Of a stretch of DNA of 64,000 bases, positions 59,807 to 64,000 are shown in pieces; the first letter of the stretch is position 1, and every line of letters starts with the position of its first letter. A program made the position numbers and the translations under genes. The notes below the pieces were generated by a model. It was given only the letters and a program-made list of their open reading frames with translations. It ran no database searches and had not been told where the DNA came from. This DNA comes from JAICXG01 sp036494545 (GTDB lineage Bacteria > Verrucomicrobiota > Verrucomicrobiia > Chthoniobacterales > UBA10450), in assembly GCA_036494545.1 (NCBI GenBank), contig DASXOB010000007.1, positions 124,001 to 188,000 on the forward strand, written 5' to 3'.

Positions 59807-61015
59807 CTATCTTGCAATCTGGTGCCACGCCGTTAACACTTCGGCTTCGCGCTCTTTAGTTAGGCCAGCCTTCAATTTCTCCTGGCGCTCCTTTGGTTGT
59901 GCACGAAGCCAGGTAAGTGTGTCCCGCGCCGTTTCAGCCAGCGGCCGAAAAGTCAGCCCCTTGTCCAACGCTCGCTTGATGCTCACCGCTCCCAGGCCGC
60001 CGTCCTCGCCTGTCGGAGGCACCCATACCGGCATATCGGACCAGGGAGCGACCTTTTCTTTCTCAAGAAAATCCGCCGGCGCCCAGGTAAAGCTAGCGTT
60101 TGATCCAAGTCCTTTTTTGATCTCTTCGAGCATTCCGCCAACGGTGAGAGGTGTTGCGGGACCCGTCGCATTGTAAGTGCCGGTCGCTCCCTGCTCCGCC
60201 ATGCGGATTGTCCATTCAGCCAGATCGCGCGCGTCGATGAATTGCACCGGATCGTTCGGGTGGCCCGGGGCAAGAACCTCGCCCTCGCGGGCCACCCGCC
60301 ACGGCCAGTAGGTAAACCGATCTGTCTCATCCCCTGGACCGACGATCAGACCCGGTCGGACGATGCACGTCTTTCCAGGAAACCATTTCTCGGCCTCTTT
60401 CTCCGAGAGTGCCTTGAGGGGGCCATAAAAAGCAAACTTGGAAGCGATCACGGTTTCGCGCGTTTCCTTCATCGCGTCTTTGCCGTCGTACTTGGCGAGC
60501 TGGCCGGTTTCGTCGAGGCCGGGCTTCGGGACATCGCCGTATACCGAAATGGTGGAGATAAAGATATAACGCTCGACGTTGCCCCGGAGGATTTGGCCGA
60601 CGTCGCGCACCCATTTCGGCAGCATAGTTGGATTGTCGATTACCACATCCCACTTACGGCCCTTGAGCGCGCCCAGGTCGCCTGTGTTACGGTCTCCAGT
60701 TAGCTGTTCTACTCCATCGGGGAGGACGCCGGGATGCGTTTTGCCGCGATTGAACACCGTTACCTTGTGCCCCCGCGCCAAGGCATATTTCACCTGGAAT
60801 GGCCCGATAAAACCGGTTCCACCGAGAATCAGAATGGCGAGTGACTTCCCCGCTTTGGGCACGTGCGGATCATACTTCGGCGCGTCAACCCCTGCTATGC
60901 CTGGCGGAGGCGAAACCGAAGGGGAGGGGGAAGGGCTGAGGGCGAGCGCTGAGGTGGTCGTTAGGCAGAGGGCGATGGAAAAAAAAGAACGCAGGCGATG
61001 CAGAGTCGTGGTCAT
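59807..61015 (-). CDS. NAD-dependent epimerase/dehydratase-like protein with signal peptide
   Basis: The 402-residue protein starts with a signal peptide (RSFFSIALCLTTTSALA) and a Ser/Pro repeat linker (SPSPSPSVSPPPG). An extended SDR domain follows: LAILILGGTGFIGPFQVKYA with the GxxGxxG site, DVVIDNP, and FISTISVYGD where the catalytic Tyr-type segment begins. GLIVGPGDETDRFTYWP comes later. Export of an NAD(P)-dependent SDR is unusual; Tat-type Arg pairs are not evident. The upstream 271 bp hold no supported gene. Confidence 0.82.
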   Translation of the reverse strand: MTTTLHRLRSFFSIALCLTTTSALALSPSPSPSVSPPPGIAGVDAPKYDPHVPKAGKSLAILILGGTGFIGPFQVKYALARGHKVTVFNRGKTHPGVLPDGVEQLTGDRNTGDLGALKGRKWDVVIDNPTMLPKWVRDVGQILRGNVERYIFISTISVYGDVPKPGLDETGQLAKYDGKDAMKETRETVIASKFAFYGPLKALSEKEAEKWFPGKTCIVRPGLIVGPGDETDRFTYWPWRVAREGEVLAPGHPNDPVQFIDARDLAEWTIRMAEQGATGTYNATGPATPLTVGGMLEEIKKGLGSNASFTWAPADFLEKEKVAPWSDMPVWVPPTGEDGGLGAVSIKRALDKGLTFRPLAETARDTLTWLRAQPKERQEKLKAGLTKEREAEVLTAWHQIAR

Positions 61016-61286
61016 AAGGCTTGGAAGAGTTAATTGTGAGCTGCGCGACGTCAGGTCGCGGAGAATTTAACAGCACGAAGGCCGGCAAGGCGAGTCGCTT
61101 TTGGATTGGCTTTCACAGAGCGAAATGGATGAATCAAGCGCGGTCGCTGGGCCATTGCCGCTTCCCAGAAGAGGAAAACAGGCCTTCCATTTCCGGTATC
61201 GCGAAGTTGATTCATCTGACGCGGCGGACCTGGTACGAAAGGCAAAAACCGGGATAACCGCGTAGGGATTTAATCTTCAAGAGCGG
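61016..61286. other. 271-bp spacer
   Basis: Short frames exist on both strands (for example 61021-61257 plus), but none has a ribosome-binding site or a recognisable product. The epimerase promoter should lie at its left side. Nothing else seen. Confidence 0.35.
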
Positions 61287-63539
61287 TTACTCTTCGACCG
61301 CTTCCAGCTGCTGATCGATTATCTGACCGGTATAGCGATCGATAGCTACATGCAGCCAATAGCGCTTCTCCCCCTCGACCACGAAACTGGCGAGATTTGA
61401 GGCGGTTGGCGGGTAACGGCCCGACTGTGCAATCATATCGATGAACAAACCCCAGCTACGCGTCTGGGTGGTTTCAGATAGCGCCCGAGCAATAGTTTCC
61501 TTTTGTTCTTCGCGCGAACCTATTGAGTTACCTGCCGCTTGGACCAACCTGGATATATCACTTTTGCCCAGGGCAGGGTGCACCGACGTTCCCAAGGTAG
61601 GGTTGCCAATGACTCCCGATGTCGCGGCAGGGGTTGGCTGAGCGGCAGCGTTATTTGCCTGAGCGAGAGTAACTGGCGAGGAAGAGCCATCTTCTGCCGT
61701 AATCGCACTTTTTAAGATCGCAGCTATGACCGCCGGGTTTGCCGTGTTCAGACTTGTCGTCCCGGCGCGGACTGTGGCAGCGTTATAAGTGAATAGATCG
61801 AGGATCGGGGAATCGAGACTGGTCGAGGTGAAGAAGTTTATCGTTTTCGGTGCAGGACTTACCTCGGGCCGCATTGCGTAGCCCAACTCGCCGACGCTGC
61901 GAAAAGGACGGTTGAGCATCGCGTAGTTATCAACAAAGGGCCGTGGCGTTGGAGCCATTCCGGCCGGTGGAGGAAAGGGCGAAGGTTGCGGCGACGGAGA
62001 CGCTCTGGCTGGATCAACGTTCTCCATCCCCACGGCCCAGTTGCCTCCGGCATATTCAATTATTGTCGATGTAGTGCTGGTTGTTGGATCAGCAGAGGTA
62101 CCGTCATCGTATTGGTCGATAATCGTTGCTCCGAGTGCCAAAGTCGTCGCAATATGCGACGAGTCATTGGAGTTGGTCGAATAGACCGCATAGTTAAGAA
62201 GCTGAAAAAACTCGGGATCCGTGGTGAACGCAGGAATGATCGATTGTAACATGTCACCAGCCTTGCCTACGTACTGCCAGTGACCTGGAACGGCAGGAGT
62301 TAACGGTGGTCCAATGCTGCCCGCGGTACCCGCCACCCATTTTAGCCCAAAATATTTTTGAATGTTGGCAGCAGTTGACGAGTCAGGATCATCCTTGAGG
62401 AGGGCGAGATTACCGAGAGCAAATCGACCAGTAAGAGAGGCGGTGCCCGCCATAAATGTCGGAATATTCTGCTCGCGCGAAAAGGTTCCGAGAAACTGAA
62501 GCATATTGAAGCTCGGGCCGGCTGCTCTGATGAACTCGATTAGCTCCTTTCGGTTCGCAAAAGCCTGGTCTGTCCGGCCGAGATATTGCGTCGAAGCCAC
62601 GGTTGTGAAAGCTTTCGTGGTATCCAGGAAGTAGCTCATAAATGGCGACGGATCGGGCGTAGGCGAAAGGGATGGGAATGCCCCTGAAGACTTGACCGTG
62701 GCATAATTGCGCCATCCTATAATCTTGCTAATTGCTGTCGCGTTTGTCGTTGCGCCTAACGGCGTGTATCTCATTCCCGTCAAGTCAGCCAGGGCGATAC
62801 TTCCTTTCCGTCCCACTTCAACTACGGACGGAGTTGGCGATGGAAGTCCAACGAGATTCGCATCAAGAAGCCCTCCTTCGTCGTAGATTACAAAGGCGTA
62901 ACGTCCAATTGCGAACCCGGTATTCCCAGGGGTCGAATCGGCGAGAGCGGAATCCCATTCGGTGAAGGCAATCGGGCCTTGGCGCGTCACGATCACCCAA
63001 TCGGGCGCCCAGTAGTTTGGACCGGTGAAACCAGTCGTTACCGGGTCAGAGCTATTATCTTCAGTGTTAGCTTTAGGGACAAGGTAGTGAGTGTTCCATC
63101 GACTCAAGCTAACTGACCGATCGTTGAGAGAGGCATTTGTTGTAGAATTGACTGCAGAGGCTGCACTCGGAACGGCCGGCAATGGGATTGAGTCGTTCCT
63201 CACGCTGCGTCGAATGAGATTTGGGATGCCCGACCAGGGAAGGGCGCCGGCAACCGGTTTGGGACTGCGCTGAGGAGTCACGTTGGCACTCGTGATCGGC
63301 GTTCCGGCATCTATCTCGTGTTTCATATCGGCAACTACTAAATCCAAAGCACTTCGAGCCAATTCATCAGCCCTCCCGCCATGAAAGTCTTCCTCCGCTA
63401 ACTGACGGTTTGTCGTGGTGCGAGAGAGGTAGGTGAGGACTAAGGTGCAAAGTATAACGAGGAAGCCGAGGACAATAATCAAAGCCGCTCCCGAGTCCCG
63501 GGGAAACCTCAATTTATTGCGGAGGGCGGAGATAGACAT
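61287..63539 (-). CDS. Verru_Chthon cassette protein A-like, prepilin-type N-terminus
   Basis: From Met 63539 (MSISALRNKLRFPRDSG) the product has 750 residues. A short basic leader is followed by one hydrophobic helix (GAALIIVLGFLVILCTLVLT) and LSRTTTNRQLAEEDFHGGRA, DELARSALDLVVADMKHEID, the pattern of the large Verru_Chthon cassette protein A. The rest is a long Ser/Thr/Pro-rich exported region without cysteines of note. These proteins resemble pilin-like minor components (PilX/GspK style) of a verrucomicrobial secretion or surface assembly. The start overlaps the upstream gene by 26 bp. Confidence 0.8.
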   Translation of the reverse strand: MSISALRNKLRFPRDSGAALIIVLGFLVILCTLVLTYLSRTTTNRQLAEEDFHGGRADELARSALDLVVADMKHEIDAGTPITSANVTPQRSPKPVAGALPWSGIPNLIRRSVRNDSIPLPAVPSAASAVNSTTNASLNDRSVSLSRWNTHYLVPKANTEDNSSDPVTTGFTGPNYWAPDWVIVTRQGPIAFTEWDSALADSTPGNTGFAIGRYAFVIYDEGGLLDANLVGLPSPTPSVVEVGRKGSIALADLTGMRYTPLGATTNATAISKIIGWRNYATVKSSGAFPSLSPTPDPSPFMSYFLDTTKAFTTVASTQYLGRTDQAFANRKELIEFIRAAGPSFNMLQFLGTFSREQNIPTFMAGTASLTGRFALGNLALLKDDPDSSTAANIQKYFGLKWVAGTAGSIGPPLTPAVPGHWQYVGKAGDMLQSIIPAFTTDPEFFQLLNYAVYSTNSNDSSHIATTLALGATIIDQYDDGTSADPTTSTTSTIIEYAGGNWAVGMENVDPARASPSPQPSPFPPPAGMAPTPRPFVDNYAMLNRPFRSVGELGYAMRPEVSPAPKTINFFTSTSLDSPILDLFTYNAATVRAGTTSLNTANPAVIAAILKSAITAEDGSSSPVTLAQANNAAAQPTPAATSGVIGNPTLGTSVHPALGKSDISRLVQAAGNSIGSREEQKETIARALSETTQTRSWGLFIDMIAQSGRYPPTASNLASFVVEGEKRYWLHVAIDRYTGQIIDQQLEAVEE

Positions 63540-64000
63540 AGCGTTGATAGATCCGGACGCCGTTGATGGCAATCCGCGGCATGTCGGTGACGCTATTCAG
63601 CGTGTCACGCCAGCTAGCCATCAGATCGTAGCCTGGTTTCGTAGGATCGAAATCCTTCAGCTGACCGCCCAGTGCGCCAAGTTGAGCATTCGAAAGCGAA
63701 ACGCGACTTTTTTGATCGATCGCCGCGATCGTTACGACGATGGCTGTGACATCTTGCAGACCATCAGCTCCGGGCTGGTCCGAAATGCCGCCCGTCTTCA
63801 AAATATAATAATACTCGAAACGGAAGATTTGAGGACCTATCAACTCATAATCAGGGTCTGATGTGCTGCTGCTCGTTGCCGCAGGCCAATTGTTGACGAT
63901 CGTCTGGAGGCCAAAAAGCATCGGTGTATCGACGACCGGGACGCCATTCCAAAGAAGCCCTTTGCTCATCCGCTCCATTTTGTTCAGAGAAGAAGAGGCG
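63514..64000 (-). CDS. Verru_Chthon cassette protein C-like, 5' end outside window
   Basis: The frame is open to the right edge (residues before the first Met read SSSLNK), so only the C-terminal 161 residues or so are present. The segment FRFEYYYILKTGG, DVTAIVVTIAAIDQKSRV, and the ending INGVRIYQRYVYLRP match what I recall of Verru_Chthon cassette protein C. It overlaps the protein A-like gene by 26 bp, as expected for a cassette; proteins B and D should lie further right. Confidence 0.7.
   Translation of the reverse strand, partial: ASSSLNKMERMSKGLLWNGVPVVDTPMLFGLQTIVNNWPAATSSSTSDPDYELIGPQIFRFEYYYILKTGGISDQPGADGLQDVTAIVVTIAAIDQKSRVSLSNAQLGALGGQLKDFDPTKPGYDLMASWRDTLNSVTDMPRIAINGVRIYQRYVYLRPPQ

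Overview
The window looks like a chromosomal segment of a soil-type Verrucomicrobiota bacterium, probably close to Chthoniobacter and the Spartobacteria. The main reasons are a prepilin-like pair at the right edge that matches the Verru_Chthon cassette proteins A and C, a PGNLR-type elongation factor P, an ebo gene cluster, and moderately high GC with dense, mostly short-spaced genes. The assignment comes from recognising gene families and was not tested by a search.

Layout. 0-9.2 kb: outer-membrane protein and TonB-dependent receptor, methyltransferase, pdxH, a YycJ-like metallo-hydrolase, a VOC protein, fumC, a phospholipid-methyltransferase-like gene, and an HTH/response-regulator fusion. 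9.2-14.9 kb: tRNA-Val(GAC) with an integrated element bounded by a perfect 30-bp repeat of the tRNA 3' end. The element carries a tyrosine integrase, AlpA-like and HTH regulators, a HEPN-like gene, a membrane protein of unknown role, an HUH Rep and a small possible ssDNA-binding protein. 15-18 kb: exported carbonic anhydrase, P1 peptidase and an MDR oxidoreductase with a signal peptide. 18.3-24.3 kb: GAF protein, small protein, then eboB-eboE-eboC-eboD-eboF. 24.4-33.3 kb: dnaX-ybaB, then opgG/opgH with a PHP phosphatase, M23 peptidase and metallophosphoesterase. 33.6-42.4 kb: EIIA-Ntr-like, argS, treY, membrane metalloprotease, efp, a cysteine-desulfurase-like enzyme, DUF427 and NUDIX. 42.6-50.7 kb: FUSC, a decayed gene, BrkB-like, ABM-like, APC permease, priA and a lytic transglycosylase. 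50.7-61 kb: rpsO-pnp, a secreted metalloprotease, an Fsr-like MFS protein, queD-like, a PuuD-like hydrolase, an ABC ATPase, an ADP/ATP-carrier-like transporter and an exported epimerase. 61.3-64 kb: Verru_Chthon genes.

Two observations stand out. First, the 9-mer GCCTAACGA occurs 55 times (27 + and 28 -), where about 0.5 is expected by chance. It lies inside genes in several reading frames and also between genes. It is therefore a DNA-level word resembling an uptake signal or HIP1-like repeat, and it is sparse or missing in several blocks. Second, the integrase reading frame runs through the att core. In the circular form it would continue in frame for about 84 more codons, now stranded at the other end of the element, and then overlap the start of the ssDNA-binding-like and Rep genes. 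Integration therefore appears to cut the integrase gene and to separate the replication genes from the integrase operon.
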